Assembly (NCBI GenBank): GCA_002077045.2
Contig: KZ111150.1
Location: 482,648-546,647 of the forward strand
Direction: 5' to 3'
DNA from: Rachicladosporium sp. CCFEE 5018
Taxonomy: Eukaryota; Ascomycota; Dothideomycetes; Cladosporiales; Cladosporiaceae
Length of the DNA: 64,000 nucleotides
Positions within the stretch are counted from its first letter, which is position 1; each line of letters starts with the position of its first letter. Under the pieces are notes generated by a model. The model was not told where the DNA came from, ran no database searches, and worked only from the letters and a program-made list of their open reading frames with translations. Shown one piece after another: positions 19,924 through 32,767 of this stretch. A program made the position numbers and the translations under genes.

Positions 19924-21498
19924 ATGAGTGGGATCGCAAGCAAGGTACGTGAGAGTTCGTTCAGGACAGTGGGAAGGTGGATCATCGTCCTGGCGGTGGA
20001 GAACAATTACTCGTCCTGCATTGGAGGCATTGAAGAGCATATCAGCTGACCTGAATCGTTTGCGCAGAACCTCTACGACCTCTTGGGTATGCTCCAGATC
20101 ACTCTCGACGCGAGATAGTCTACGACCTACGTTCGGGCTTCACTAACACTTCATTCAAGGCAATGACCCAGAGCTCGACCCCGACAGGGCGCCGAGCCCG
20201 CCCACGAAGGCCGTTGACAAGCCAATTCCACGAAGCGGCAAGCGCAATGCCGGTGCCGAAGGCCCAGGAGCCAATGCTGCGGCAGCTGGCGGTCGTGGTG
20301 GAAGGCAAGATGGGCTAGGAGGTACGTTGAGCGAGAGAGGGCTAAACGGCTGGCGCGCACACCTACGCAGCGGCAGCAGGTCACGCGAAGACCGCGGCAT
20401 GCACAATGGGTACTACGAACACCGACTGACGCGTGCGCGCGATAGGCAACAACCGCTCCGAGCAGCCGCGTGACGATGGGCTCCGCCAAGACCGTAACTC
20501 CAACCGCACTAGAGGTAGGTAGAATAGGAGCTTCACATTGTATGACGACTTAGCTGACTTCGTGATAGATGTGCGCGAGCCTCGCGACGTTGAGGGTGGA
20601 CGTGGTCGCGGACGTGGTCGTGGAGGCCGTGGAGGCGACCGCGGTACCAGGCCCGCTCGTGACGATCGCCACAGCCGCACTGGCGTCCAGTGAGTTGGCT
20701 CTACCTCTATACCGATTTCATGGCTTACATTTAACCAGGGAGCATGAGAAGCAAGCTGCTGCCGGTTGGGGCGGTGAGACAGGTCAATCCGAATGGGCCG
20801 ACGAGAAGGCCGGTGCCGAGATCGCCAACGCGGAAGCTAAGAACGACGCTGGCTTCACCCCGGATACCAGCGCTGCCGACCCAGCATTTGCTACAGGCCC
20901 AGATGGCGTAGTCGGTGAGGCCGAAGTCGCAGCAGCCGCATCTGAGGAGCCGGAGGACAACAGCAAGTCCTACAGCGAGTACCTCGAGGAGCTGAAGTCG
21001 AAGCGCGCTGGCCTGAGCAGCACGCTCGAGATCCGCAAAGCCAACGAGGGCACCAAGCAGAAGTTCCCTGAGGGCAAGACCGTCAAGAACGAGGAGGAGG
21101 AGTACTTCGCGGGCGCTGGTGGCAAGCAGAGTCGCCAGAAGGAGAACAAGACGAAGAACGTTCTCACCATGGACGGCAACTACTACGCCTCTGCCGAGCA
21201 GCCATCTGGCGGCCGTGGTAGTCGCGGTGGTCGTGGCCGCGGAGAGGGTGGACGTGGAGGTCGTGGTCGCGGCGACGGAGACCGCGGAGACCGCGGAGAC
21301 CGTGGTGATCGTGGCGACCGTGGCGACCGTGGCGGTCGTGGACGCGGTGATGGCTTCCGTGGACGTGGCGAGGGTCGTGGACGTGGTGAGGGTTTCCGTG
21401 GACGCGGTGGACCTCGCGGCGACTACAGCAACAACAACGGCACCTCTCGCGCGCCCATCAACGTCACAGACGAGTCTGCCTTCCCCAGCCTGGGTTAG
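19924..21498 (+). CDS. Stm1/HABP4-family ribosome- and RNA-binding protein
   Basis: 383 aa in six exons: 19924-19944, 20068-20086, 20160-20321, 20446-20514, 20569-20689, 20739-21498. All introns are GT-AG (49-124 bp) and the summed length is a multiple of three. The N-terminus MSGIASKNLYDLLGNDPELD is the Stm1_N signature. The HABP4/PAI-RBP1 core follows (QEHEKQAAAGWGG, then a long acidic/basic stretch). The last 100 residues are a dense RGG array (tandem RGDRGD and RGRGEG units) before a closing NVTDESAFPSLG. Family members clamp inactive 80S ribosomes and bind nucleic acid. The many tiny 5' exons are typical of highly expressed fungal genes. Confidence 0.88.
21220..21420 (+). repeat. RGG/RGD codon repeat inside the Stm1-like gene
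   Basis: Short tandem units of 9 bp (such as GGAGACCGC, GGCGACCGT) encoding Arg-Gly-Asp and Arg-Gly-Gly. An in-frame repeat prone to length change. Confidence 0.8.
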
Positions 21499-22479
21499 GA
21501 CACCATACAAACTACTACGCTCGACAATTGATTCGCTCCGCCTGTTCATGTTGGCGTCGAACCAAAATCGATCGCGGGAAAAGCTCGACATGCCCTTGAA
21601 GGGTAACACTTCTCTACGGACTGGTCCTCCTTGCTGTCCTTGAGGTGTACACATCGCAAGATAGCCCAAAATTGAGGCATTAGTTTCATTACCACTCTCT
21701 CCAAGCCCAAGCTTGCCCGTGTATCAGTACTGTCTTGTCGTCATGCTTCGCAGAGGTACAGTATCAATCGATGTCACTGTAGGGCAATGTCGTAGGTATA
21801 GCACTTAGAGCAAATAGGACCTACTCTAGGTGTCATGAAGGTTAGCCGCCAACTGCCGTGCATGTGGCCCTGCGAGATCTAGAGATTGGGTTTTCTTCTC
21901 AATCTGGTGCCGTGAAAGCATAAAACACAAAAGTGAGGTCCGCCATCGCCAAGGGCTTGAGCTCAAGAGCCGTCGTACGACAATCCACCACACCCCCCAG
22001 CTGCTTCGCCTTGGAGAGTACGCAATTCTCTTCAGCTTCCATCCCAATGCGCCTTATCCCCATGATCCCAAACAGCGACATGCACACCTCAGCATCTGCC
22101 CCTGGGCGCCATTGTGGTCCGATCGTCCGATGCCACAAAGGCACTTTATTGCGCCCAACGGCTGGAGAGATGTCACTGCCAGCATTTCACAGGCTTGGCT
22201 GCAGTATGAGACCGGTACACGCGTCCTACATAAGCAGTGACAAGACTTGGAAGGATGTGCGTCGTGCGTGGGTGGCTATGCTTGAGATGACGGGACTGTT
22301 GGAACCGTGGTAGGTGCTGGTGGGTGCACGGTGTCTTGTATGGTCTTTAGGAGGTGACTTTAGTCTTCTACATCATCATTCCAGTCTACGGTACTCTGTT
22401 CACATTCGAATCCACTCTTCTTCCGACTTCAAGTCACGCGCAAAGAGGAGTCTATCATTCCGGGACTTCGACGCTCAGC
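21499..22479. other. Intergenic, possible minus-strand exon
   Basis: Mostly featureless. On the minus strand 21899-22183 is open after a plausible acceptor (TGCTGGCAG) and encodes a moderately protein-like sequence containing EVCMSLFGIMGIRRIGM. I found no convincing start or partner exon, so it is not called as a gene. Confidence 0.3.
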
Positions 22480-23709
22480 ATGGCGTTTCGCGGTTTCGCA
22501 CTTGCAACCATTGGCTTGGGTACATTGTTGACACAACCTTTCCACTCCATATAACGGAGAGCTGATAGCCTCTTAGTTGCGACCGCACACGCGCAAGTAT
22601 CGACGCAGTGCCAGGGAGATGTGTGTTACTCGCTCAGCATACCTCAGACCTCCTCGAGCTCTAACATCAGAGACATCTACTTCCGGATCGCTGCTCCAAA
22701 AGACTACCAATGGGTAGCTCTCGGGCAGGGAAGCGAGATGGACGGCGCTCAGATGTTCGTGATGTATCAATCGGCAAACGGTCAAAATGTGACGGTGTCT
22801 CCTCGCAATGGCGAAGGCCACAACACGCCTGAGTACAATGGCAATAGCCAGCTCACGTTACTCGAGGGATCGGGCGTACTCGCCGATAAGATGGTTGCAA
22901 ATGTTCGCTGTAGCAACTGCAGTTCTTGGCGAGGTGGCAATATGGACTTCTCGAGTTCCGCCGCCAGCTGGATCTACGCCAACAAGTTCGGCTACCCCAT
23001 ACAGTCCGACGATCTCAATGCGGGTATACAGCAGCATGGCAACGCCTACGGCACCTGGAGTTGGGACTTCGCGACCGCGAGAGGGAGCAATAGCGTCAAT
23101 CCGTTCTTGGAGACCAGTGTGATAACTCCCACCGTTATCAACAACAGCAAATCCCGAAATACCGTCTTGGTCGCTCACGGAGTGATGGCTTCGCTGGCTT
23201 TCCTTGTTGTCTTCCCCATTGGCGGCATCTTGGTCCGCGTCGCTAACTTCTCCGGACTGGTCTGGGTGCACGCCGGACTGCAGATGCTGGCTTGGCTGAT
23301 CTACCTGGTGGCCTTTTGTATGGGCGTATGGCTTGCCACAAACACGGACGACATCAAGAAGGCACATCCCGTTATAGGCATTGCACTCTTCCTGGTGCTG
23401 TTAGTGCAGCCTGTGCTCGGCTGGATGCATCACAAGATGTTCAAGGAGAAACGCACTCGGACCGCTTGGTCCTGGACGCACATTGGAATCGGGAGGTTAG
23501 CCATCTTGGTGGGGATGATCAACGGCGGGCTGGGGTTGCAGCTCGCTGGTGACACCGAAAAGAAGCATGTGGTCCCATATGCTATCGTCGGGTTAGTGTT
23601 CGGATTGGCGTATATCGGTGCAATCGTCTGGGGAGAGCTGAAGCGGCGGCGCAATAGACCTAATGCGGAGTATAAGCGTCAGGGCAATGAATTACACAAC
23701 ATGAATTAG
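22480..23709 (+). CDS. Secreted/membrane DOMON-cytochrome b561 protein
   Basis: 390 aa from exons 22480-22519 and 22577-23709 (57 bp intron). Splicing gives a clean signal peptide MAFRGFALATIGLVATAHAQ. Residues about 22-190 are a DOMON/CDH-type cytochrome domain (CQGDVCYSLSIPQ, WVALGQGSEMDGAQMFVMY, with Met as a likely haem ligand). Then come five to six TM helices of cytochrome b561 type with the expected His residues: VLVAHGVMASL, WVHAGLQML, KKAHPVIGIAL, WSWTHIGIGRL. Such proteins move electrons across a membrane, often to ferric iron or to an extracellular acceptor. The tail is basic and cytosolic. Single copy in the window. Confidence 0.9.
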
Positions 23710-23859
23710 ATAGAGGTTGTTTTGGGCAAAGGTCTGGTCGGCATGAACATTCGATATATCTATATACCATGGAATCACATTGGGACTGCGTATGAAGGGT
23801 GCTAATTACGACGCAGTCGTCGACTAAGTAGGCCGTGAACATCATCCTCTCATCCTCCC

Positions 23860-24509
23860 TCACTTCTTGGCCTCCTCCTTGCTCCCACCACCCCACAGGC
23901 TGCTCACGTAGCCGCCAGCGCTCTTCGCACCGCCTGTGACTGTGCTTCCGACGCTTGACGCTCCGCTCGCAACACCATCGCTTGCACCCTTAGCTGTCTT
24001 TGCCATCGGGTCCGTGACGCTGGAAGCGGGACCGCCGTACGAGCCACTGTCGTCTTTGCCTCCGCGCTCAGCACGGTTCACGCCCTCCTTCGAGACCATG
24101 TCACCGACTGGCTGCAAGAGCCCGCCCTGACCGAACTGGCCGGCGACGAGGTTGTTCGTGTCGTCTTGCAGCTTGTCGACTTGGCTGACGCCGGTGATTT
24201 TGGACTTGTCGAGGGTGTCTATGCAATTTCGTTAGGCAAATATCAAGCTCGGGATCCGGTGGGCCACGTACCCTTCGTGGCGTAGCTCGCCTTGTTATCC
24301 TTGGAGAACCATGCCAGGTACTTATCCTCAATCCACGGCATCCAGTTCTCATACTGGTTGTGGTAGCCCGACTTGATCCATTCGGTGTAAGTCTGGCCCT
24401 TCTTCTGCTCCGTTGGCAGCTTGTCGAACGTCTCCTTCTTCTGGTCCTCGCTCATGGCGTTCCACTTGCTGCCTGCTGAGCCTGCGGTGTCTTTGACTTG
24501 ATCGGCCAT
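23860..24509 (-). CDS. Small hydrophilic conserved fungal protein
   Basis: 198 aa from exons 24272-24509 and 23860-24218 (53 bp intron GTACGT...CATAG). The N-terminus MADQVKDTAGSAGSKWNAMS is followed by an aromatic-rich stretch (YTEWIKSGYHNQYENWMPWI, KYLAWFSKDNKASYATK). Then come KITGVSQVDKLQDDTNNLVA and a Gly/Ser/Ala/Lys-rich tail. There is no signal peptide and no TM. I do not recognise a named domain; the tail looks LEA-like and disordered. It converges on the DOMON-b561 gene (150 bp between stops). Confidence 0.75.
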
Positions 24510-25475
24510 ACTTGTGATCTTGGGTTTCTTGATCTGAAAGTTGATAATTACGGATGTTGTCCTAATGAATCGAGACTTTGGCTTCCTTAGAGACTCTTCA
24601 CACCACGAGGCGTGGGACACCCTCTAGTAGCGATGTGACGTAGCCACACATGCTCCAGCAGTCGAGAGCGGGCCCTGGAACCCGGGTTGTGTCGGGTTTT
24701 AGCTTTGCCTGCCAAGTGGACCTGGTGGGATGGATTCAAGATTGTGGCGCGGCGAGGTGTGGCAGAGCTGTCGAAGTGCATGAGCGGCGACGTCATTTGT
24801 TGACAGACGCGTTGGCGAGTCCTTCGTCCAGCAGGTTTCGTGAACAGAGCATTTGACGACGACTTGTCTCGTGGTGCGTTGGCTCGGCGGGAACTAAGAC
24901 CCGTTTGATCCACATCGAGTGACATTCCGTAACATTCATCACTCATCTTGTCGATTGGGGTCGACAGAGACTGGCGTGTTTGGTCGTAAGCAATACCAGC
25001 TGTCGATGCAGCCGCGAAAACAGAAGATCCATACCAACTGTAGGGACCAGTGGGCACTTCGCTTCTCCGGAGGGGCTGGGACACTTCTGTGCTCTTGTCA
25101 GCACATTCATGGCAATGGGAACCAGCATGCGGTGTTGATGAGGACTCAGCATTGTCTCTACCCTGCTCTGCAAACCTTATACATCTGTCCGATGTAGACG
25201 CAAGTCACAGACGTCGAGGCAGGAGGGCCTTGCAGCTGCCGGGGTGAGGAGGCAGCGTCGACAGCAAGCAGACGCACCCGGCCAGAATGCCATGCAGCAT
25301 CACTGGCAGAAGCCGAACACCACTCCCAGTGTGCCGTCTCCCTCATCAGCTACCTCCATTCCTATTGCTGTCTTTGCAAAACACCTACACTGACTCGCAT
25401 TCATCATCTATCCTACATTCCTAACATTCACGCAGGCCCTCCAGGATCAGGTCTCTGGGCCTCTCCGTGGTAGAA
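24510..25475. other. Intergenic; left boundary of copy B
   Basis: No gene seen. From 25002 onward the sequence is identical to the window start (offset 25001). Whether the identity also covers 24510-25001 cannot be tested because the window begins at 1. Confidence 0.5.
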
Positions 25476-27451
25476 ATGTCCTTACCTCTGACTGCCACTG
25501 GCACTGAACGCGCGGATCGCTACTCGTGGCAGACTGCTTGCGTATGTAGTATTTACGCAGGCTGTGCACAACCACAACGCTGACGAACTCCGTCAGGTCT
25601 ATCAAATCTATCCGGCGTCCTTCAAGGATTCTAATGGCGATGGATTTGGCGATCTGCCTGGCATCATCTCAAAGATCGATCACCTTGAAAGCCTCGGTGT
25701 GAACGCAGTCTGGCTTTCGCCTTGCTACGAGAGTCCAAACGTCGATGGTGGCTACGACATCAGCAACTACAGGAAGATCGACCCTCGCTTCGGCACAGTA
25801 GCAGACATTGAGCTGCTCATCAGAAGTCTTGATGAGGTCAACATATGGCTCATCCTGGATCTTGTCGTCAACCACGCTTCTGATCAGCACGAGTGGTTCC
25901 GGGAGTCAAGGAGTAGCAAGACGAACGCGAAGTGCAACTGGTGAGTGCGAGATCTGTAGTGACATGGAACAGGTGAGACTGACAGTGCCAGGTACATCTG
26001 GCGTAAGGGCAAGTCGATCACGATAGGTGACGAATGTGTCCGGACTCCACCGAATAACTGGAAGTCCCAGTTTCAGGGCAGCGCGTGGGAGTACGACGCC
26101 CATACCGACGAGTACTATCTTCATCTCTTTGCAGCACAGCAGCCGGACTTGAACTAGGAGAACCCGGAAGTCAGACAAGCAGTGTACGCAGACATGCGAT
26201 TCTGGCTCGAGAAAGGCATCACAGGCTTCAGAATGGACGTGATCAACATGCTTGCGAAGCACCCAGACCTGCCCAATGCACCTGTGCAGGATCACTCGCC
26301 GCCATAGCAGGACGCACAGCCACTGCACTGCAACCAGCCACGTGTGCATGACTACCTCCAGGAGATGCGCAAGGATGTGCTAGATCACTATCCTGAGACC
26401 ATGAGTGTCCGGTGAGCTTTTGTACACGACCCGCGATGAGGTCAAGCTCTACGTGGAGCCCAACCGCCGAGAGCTAGACTTAGCCTTCGAGTTCGACCTT
26501 TGCGCTTGGAACTTCGGACCTGGCGGAAGGTTCGACAAGGCCCATGACACTGTGCAAGATCTCAAGCGGACCATATGTCGCACATGGAATGGGCTCCGTA
26601 GCGGGGAGACTGCATGGCAAACCTTCTTGCTGGAGTCGCACGACACCGCGCGTTCTGTCACACGTTTCGGGGACGATAAGCCAGAGCACAGTGCTGCTAT
26701 AGCGAAAGTGCTGGCGGTACTGTCGACTACGCTTTGTGGAACGCCCTTCGTGTATCAAGGCCAAGAGATCGGTATGGAGAATCACACGGCAGATCCTATC
26801 GAGAGTTTCGACGATATCAACACCATCAACGCAATGCGAACAATCGAACGCAGTAGGCACGAGTGCTCGTAGCCTGGCGAAACTATTGACATGAGTGATG
26901 TGCACGAGCAAGTCCGTCTCAAAGCGCGCGATCACACACGTTCTCCAATACACTGGAAATACGGCGAGCCGCATGCTGGGTTTTCGACAACGGCCGGCCT
27001 TTTGTGGAAGCGCATGATCTCGAACACTGATCGTATCGATATGGCCTCGCAAACGTCAGCCTCGAATTCAGTACTGTCATTCTGGCGAGATATGATCGAG
27101 TTTCGCCGGCTCTTCGCCAAGAATATCGTCTTCGGTGCATTCGACGTAATACATGACACTTCCAGCGAGGGTCCTATCTTCGCCTACGTTCGATCTGGAA
27201 TGTCCCACAAAAGACCTCTCAAAGTCGACATTCTGGTTGTTCTAAATTTGACCGCAGAGGACCACGTGCCATTTGCACTTCCGAACTTTGAGGGCGCGAA
27301 GCTTGCCAGGCTCATCGATACGCGGTGGGAAGGTGGATTCATTGCAGGTGCTTCCGACGTGAATGGTGAATTGGTGCATCTTGGACTGTATCAGGCTTTG
27401 GTCTTCTTCAATGTGAAAGAGACTGCGGCTAGCCTGCCCATTGATCCCTGA
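25476..27451 (+). pseudogene. GH13 alpha-glucosidase, disabled, copy B
   Basis: Same model and same lesions as 475-2450: ATG 25476, introns 25542-25596 and 25941-25991, TAG at 26155-26157 in place of the conserved Trp, TAG 26305-26307, extra C at about 26409, TAG 26870-26872. Sharing every lesion means either that the gene was dead before the copies separated, or that the block is a recent conversion or an assembly duplicate. Confidence 0.85.
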
Positions 27452-27722
27452 ATCAAGTGCGGCCGAGTCTGACGGTCATTGCATATCAAAGGCGTTGCAG
27501 CACAGCGGCGAGCTCGCCTATTGAACAACAATACAATAATGTCACTGACACATATTTGACCTGCACGCGGTGTTGACGTGATCCGGACGTACCCCACTTC
27601 ACATTTGCACCTGAGCAGCCAGATGCGAGGTTGCTGTTATAAGCTACATCTTAGAAGCCGTTCTTTCGCAAGGCTTGCTACCGTATATTACGACGGAATG
27701 AAATCGTCCACTTGCAACCAGC

Positions 27723-28535
27723 ATGGCGCCTACCCCGCCCCAACTCGATCACGTAGTCCTTCTGCTACCCCATGCCACGCTTGTCGATCCTCCAACCTGG
27801 CTGACCTCGAACTTCACGCTCACTCCCGGCGGTACACATGCCGGTGGCGAAACGCAGAACACTCTCGTTCTCTTCGCTGACGGGACTTACCTCGAGCTCA
27901 TAGCCTTCGTGGACGACAAACCCGAGTGTCGGAAAGATCACTGGTGGGGTAAGAAGGACTTCGGAGTCATTGACTACGCGTTCACCGTACCTGATGTCAA
28001 GAGCTTCGATGTGAAGAAGCTCAATGACAGGCTAGAGCGCAAGGAAACGAAGGTGAGGTACGCTGAGCCGACGGCTGGAGGTAGGACGCGGGAGGATGGC
28101 GTTGAAGTGAAGTGGAAGGTGGCTTTTCCAGAGGGCGTGGAAAGGGGCGGTATGCCATTCTGGTGTCTGGACGTCACTGAGAGAAAGCTTCGAGTCCCGA
28201 TCAGTAGAACGGCTACGGAGCATCCATGTGGCGCTGTTGGCATGGCTGGAGTATTAGCGCAGATCGACCAGACTAGGCTTCCATCGATTGGAGAGGCTTT
28301 GGCAGCTATCGTCGAGGAAAGAGGCGATGGAAACGCACGCTTCCCGGTCGGTACGCCCAGTGGGACCTACGGAGCGACCGCGGCATCGATCAGAATCAAG
28401 GAGCCAACCGATCGAACGAAAACGGCACTGGACTTGTCCTTAGTCCTGCATGTACCGAAACGCGAGACACGGCCCAGCGACATATACCAATCGATCGGAA
28501 GCGGCAAGGTGGCAATCTTTTTCGAAAGCCTATGA
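27723..28535 (+). CDS. Glyoxalase-like domain protein, copy B
   Basis: 270 aa, identical to the protein at 2722-3534; see that entry for motifs. Intact. Confidence 0.75.
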   Translation: MAPTPPQLDHVVLLLPHATLVDPPTWLTSNFTLTPGGTHAGGETQNTLVLFADGTYLELIAFVDDKPECRKDHWWGKKDFGVIDYAFTVPDVKSFDVKKLNDRLERKETKVRYAEPTAGGRTREDGVEVKWKVAFPEGVERGGMPFWCLDVTERKLRVPISRTATEHPCGAVGMAGVLAQIDQTRLPSIGEALAAIVEERGDGNARFPVGTPSGTYGATAASIRIKEPTDRTKTALDLSLVLHVPKRETRPSDIYQSIGSGKVAIFFESL

Positions 28536-29631
28536 GGTGTGTCCCTGCTTCAACCATCGATGCCACAATGAGCAGTCTGCGTACATCGACTACCTCACCT
28601 TGAGAATACCTGACCCGGTAAGTGGGCCCGACGACCCACAGCCTGTCTTGCTTTGGGGCGGTTGACAGGATGTTGTGACAGGTGTTCGACGTCTGGACCC
28701 GTTTGCTGGTGACACAGCAGGCGTTCTTGCGGTGCCGGGGTCCACTGTGGCGGCGAACACAGGCCTTTGTCTGGGATTGAGGTCGCATGACATATGTAAT
28801 CCACAATACGGAAGTGGATGTTGCTTGTCACAAGAGGTTCGACGCTAAGCAGTGTGCTGACAAGGTCAGATGGTCGAGGATGTAGAGCAAGGAGGAGAGG
28901 AGGAGTTCCAAACGATTGTAGTCGATACACGAAAAGCTGCAGATGGGTATCTATCTAGCCGACGAAAGCACACTCCGTTGCTCTTATCGCCCTTCCCAGG
29001 ACAGTCCACACCCAGCATCGCTCGTATACAAACCACTGCGCGACATCCAACCCGCGCAGGCGCCACCGCGATGATGCCCAGTAATGTACAGTCGCAGATT
29101 GCTCTGCTGATGCCGTTTGTCTATCCCAAAAAGCCCAAATGTACCCAATGGTGTCGCCACCTCTACCCGTATTTTGCCGTTGAACGCCGAAGCCAGAGAG
29201 GAGCAAAGCACGTAGGTGTTGCGATGCTGTGAAGGTGGAGGTGGTGTTGATGTTAATGTGATTAGGTCGGAGTTGGCGAGGTGGTAAAGTCGCATAAACG
29301 ATCGAATTCGCTCAGAACGCTGGACGGGGTATTATGCATGCCGAAAGAAAGTCATGAAAATATCAAGGCGGAGGGTGAGGGTGATAGCGAGTGTGAATGT
29401 GGTGGCGTAAATGTTGTGGTGAGCTGTCAAATGGTTGTCAGTGATATGTTTTCTGTGGAGACCTGCAGCTGGTCGCATGCAGGCAAGAGCTCCCCTGTCA
29501 AGCTTAATCGTAGTCGAGTACGTACCTGAATGTGAATACTAGATTCACTGCTCATCTCGCAACATCCGAGCATCGCCATTGCCAAGGTGAATATTGACGT
29601 TGGAGGTGGCGACGGTGTTGCGGAAAGCTTC
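28536..29631. other. Intergenic, no gene seen (copy B)
   Basis: Identical to 3535-4630. Confidence 0.5.
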
Positions 29632-29749
29632 TCAGCTCTTCTTCGGTGGAGGCGGCTTGGGTTTGGGTGTGCCGGTCGTGTCGTATGCGCCGCGACCCAT
29701 GTTCATGGCCTCGCTGTCCTCTCTGGTGATCATAGCGACGGAGTGTGAG
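29632..29749 (-). CDS. Candidate terminal exon of a small protein, copy B
   Basis: Identical to 4631-4748: acceptor on the minus strand, Pro/Lys-rich end PKPKPPPPKKS, no start exon found. Confidence 0.35.
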
Positions 29750-32700
29750 CTGCGCAAAGGGAGAAGTCAACAAATGAACCAGACAGGGAGCGGCGCGACC
29801 TTATGCCGGAATGCAAGTCGCACAATCATTGGCTCACTTTTGCGCAAGGACACGCTGTGCCTGGGTGTGGCAATTGGCAGCCCGCGTGGGACAAGCAGAC
29901 GATGTGGACTTTGCGGCTTGTCGAGCTTGTTGGCAATATCAAGTGGTGTGCTTTGTGTGAAGGAGTGACTATTTCGCTGGAATGCGATGCGAAATTATGC
30001 TGGACTCTGTGCAAAGGAGTGTATGACCGGCGACGGCTCCAAGTAAGTGTGTGAGTACACAGCAAGGCGACCGATGGCGCGTGGACGAGAGGTTATAGAG
30101 AGTTACGAAAGGCGAGATAATACGAAGGAGCGGAAAGTTTGCAAGAAACGCATGTCTTTGTAAACGTCCGCACCGCAAACACCTTGCGACCGCACTGACA
30201 TTCCCCTATAAGCGAGCAAGACAAAATGCTCGATACGTCAGTGCAGACAAAGTAGATTTGTGTGTCGACGGGGATTTCCTGCCGTCACACCTGAAACCAT
30301 CTCCTTTCTGGCCCGGCACCCTTGCGTTCAAGATCGACTGCATGGAAGCGGCGCTAGAAACCGTTGCAACTAGGCCAACACGGCGTAACGCTACTGCAGG
30401 TACGCTCTCCCGCCCTATCCAGATCCCAGGATCAGTACCAAATGCTTTTGCTGCCGAACAACGGCGACAGGCCGGATCTGACAGTCGCATCGCCTACCGA
30501 GGGGGAGCCACACAAGGCCGCAATGAAGCACTTGCTACTGAGATTCGTTGACTGGCTGTGACGAGTTTAGACCACCACCCCTTTATCCCGTGTCATATGA
30601 GGTGGACGGCAGGGCTGTCATCGCCTCAATCAAAACCACGACTCACCCTTCCCCAGCCTCGCAAAACGACAGCAAACGTACGATTCACGGTCAACGCTAG
30701 AAGGCCGCCAGAAAGCTCAGAAACGTACCATTTGTATTCTTCCGGTGCTCCGCCCGATCTCCAAGATTTCGTGCCACCACTGCCGGTCAGCGCCAAAGCA
30801 TTTAGCGTTCGCTTCCTGGCTGCCGGAATTGCATTCGCCGCCTCCACGGAGGCCGGTCCCTACCCCGTTGTGGGCGCGACGTATCGTATAAATAGGGCAG
30901 CCTTGGAGTCTCAATCAGCCGAGAAGAAGCAAGACACGCGACCTAAGTTTCGTTTGAGAAGTCAAGATGTTACTGTCGATTGGGTCTGTCACATTTCGCT
31001 ATACACGTTTGCCTGATCATGTACAGCCGCAAGCCCCGGCGACCTGGGCGAGCTGTCAAGCATGCAGCTGGCATGCATCATGCATACGAAGCCTGCATCC
31101 GCGCCACATAACCTTCCCACAAGGCTGCAGTGGGGATGAGCCGATGCTTTTCCAGAATATCGACCTCGAGTCATCACAATTTGGCTCGCCCCAACCGTCA
31201 TGCCACTGCGAGGTCGGTCCATGATACATGTGGTACACGGAAATTTTGTTCACAAACCGCATCTGCGATCACATACCATCCCAGCCAGCTGTCCCCGTCT
31301 CCGCGACACATCGTCGTCCATCCACCTCCGTTTCGACAAGCAAACACACCCAGCTTCTCCGACAGCCCAAACCTCATCTGCCGCATCAAAGCCTATACCC
31401 GGGCATATTGGCTTCGCAAGCGAAGCCACCGGCTCAGCTTCCGGTTTGCTAGTGCCGCCTTCACATCGTTTCCCGATCCCGATAGAGTGGTCCCATCCTA
31501 TCGTCGGTGCTGTGAAACGTGGCACCCCCGTGAATCTCGATCGGACAGCCAGTCAGCCTTTCAAGCACTTTGCAGTACTGGACGCGCATTGATGTTTGTG
31601 AGTACCAATGAGTCAAGTGGGAGTTGTTGCATCAGGCAATGGGAAAGCATGCAGACGCCATTGATATTACACCTCCGTTGTCACGGCCGTATCCCAGCCT
31701 TCTAAACTGCCCGTCATCTCCTGTGCCGTACCTCGGTTTCCCTCGGTAGGTCTCGCGGGCCGACGTATAGCGAATATCAACCACACCTTGCCGCAGGCGA
31801 CCTTGCTCTCCGACGCAAATCGACTCCGGACACCCGCGGCCGCGCCGCTATCACCGGTCGCCAACAATGCCTTCTCTCTCAAATGTGAATGAGAGTTGCT
31901 GATTCCATGATATTGAGTGCTGAGGCATTGCCACCTTACGCGCACGAGACTACTGCTGCGGCAGACTTGGCAGAAGCAGACCGGTAGCTCACAGGTATGG
32001 AGATCCATAGCTGACCACGCAATAGCCTACTCGTCCCATCGTTCGGGCGAAGTGCGACTTAATTAATCGCACATATCGTGGTAGATATCGCGAGAGCTCC
32101 AGTGTCGATCTGCGATCAGACTGAAGTGTACGGCTGTGCCGCTTCTGACTGGTAGATGGCCTGTCAAACATTACGACGAGCACACATCTCTCGCCTTAAG
32201 AGATCCCGGGTTTGGGATACAGCTCTGCCAGACCTCGTCTGTGGCTTGACAAGCTGGAAGACTTTGACAGCCTGACATCTATGCGGTCGAATACCATACC
32301 AAAGTGTGCAATGGCGACAGTCGGACAGCTGCTACAGCGAATGGAATCTTTCCGAGGCACACCTCGTCTGCAAGTCATCATCCAATCTCATCGGAAGGGC
32401 TCTGGAAAGCGATTCGTCCATCGAGGGCGCATAAGCACAGTCACTGGGATCATCGAACGCACACTACCAATCAGGTCTCGAATCTGTCAATCTCATTGTC
32501 GTAATGCAGAGAGATATTCACCGAGTAGTGCAGTCAGTTCACTCCCCATCACTCTGCCGAGTCTGACCTCCATACGCTTCCAGTCCAGAGGCTGAAGTTG
32601 ATAAAGCCACTCGAAGCCGTAAGTCGCGGTACATGGCGATGATCTCGGTGATCGGACTCTGACCGGTGTATATCGAGAGGGTAAGGAACATCATCACATC

Positions 32701-32767
32701 TAGTACAATTCCACATATCTCTCCAAAGCTCTACCTCCAAATCCTCTATATCCATTACTTCCATCGC
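29750..32767. other. Long noncoding stretch (copy B)
   Basis: Counterpart of 4749-8224 without the contig-end duplicate. Contains TATAAATA at 30887-30894. Relative to copy A it has a 15 bp insertion at about 31792 (duplicating a CCTTG flank). No supported gene. Confidence 0.45.
30887..30894 (+). promoter_or_regulatory. TATA box (TATAAATA), copy B
   Basis: Conserved counterpart of 6361-6368, with an identical flank (GTATCG before, GGGCAGCC after). Confidence 0.4.

Larger units (their letters stand above)
25002..30501. repeat. 5.5 kb block identical to 1-5500
   Basis: I found no difference between 1-5500 and 25002-30501, coding or not. The first differences are a G-homopolymer length (four G at about 5500, five at about 30501) and substitutions at about 5551 and 5568. 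Beyond this point the copies differ by several percent. Confidence 0.9.

Noticed and set aside
19686..20006. Minus-strand frame ending in a Cys/His-rich stretch
   Set aside because: Antisense to the first exon and intron of the well supported Stm1-like gene; no homology seen.
21933..22313. 126-codon plus-strand frame
   Set aside because: Composition typical of antisense or noncoding sequence; no start context or relatives.
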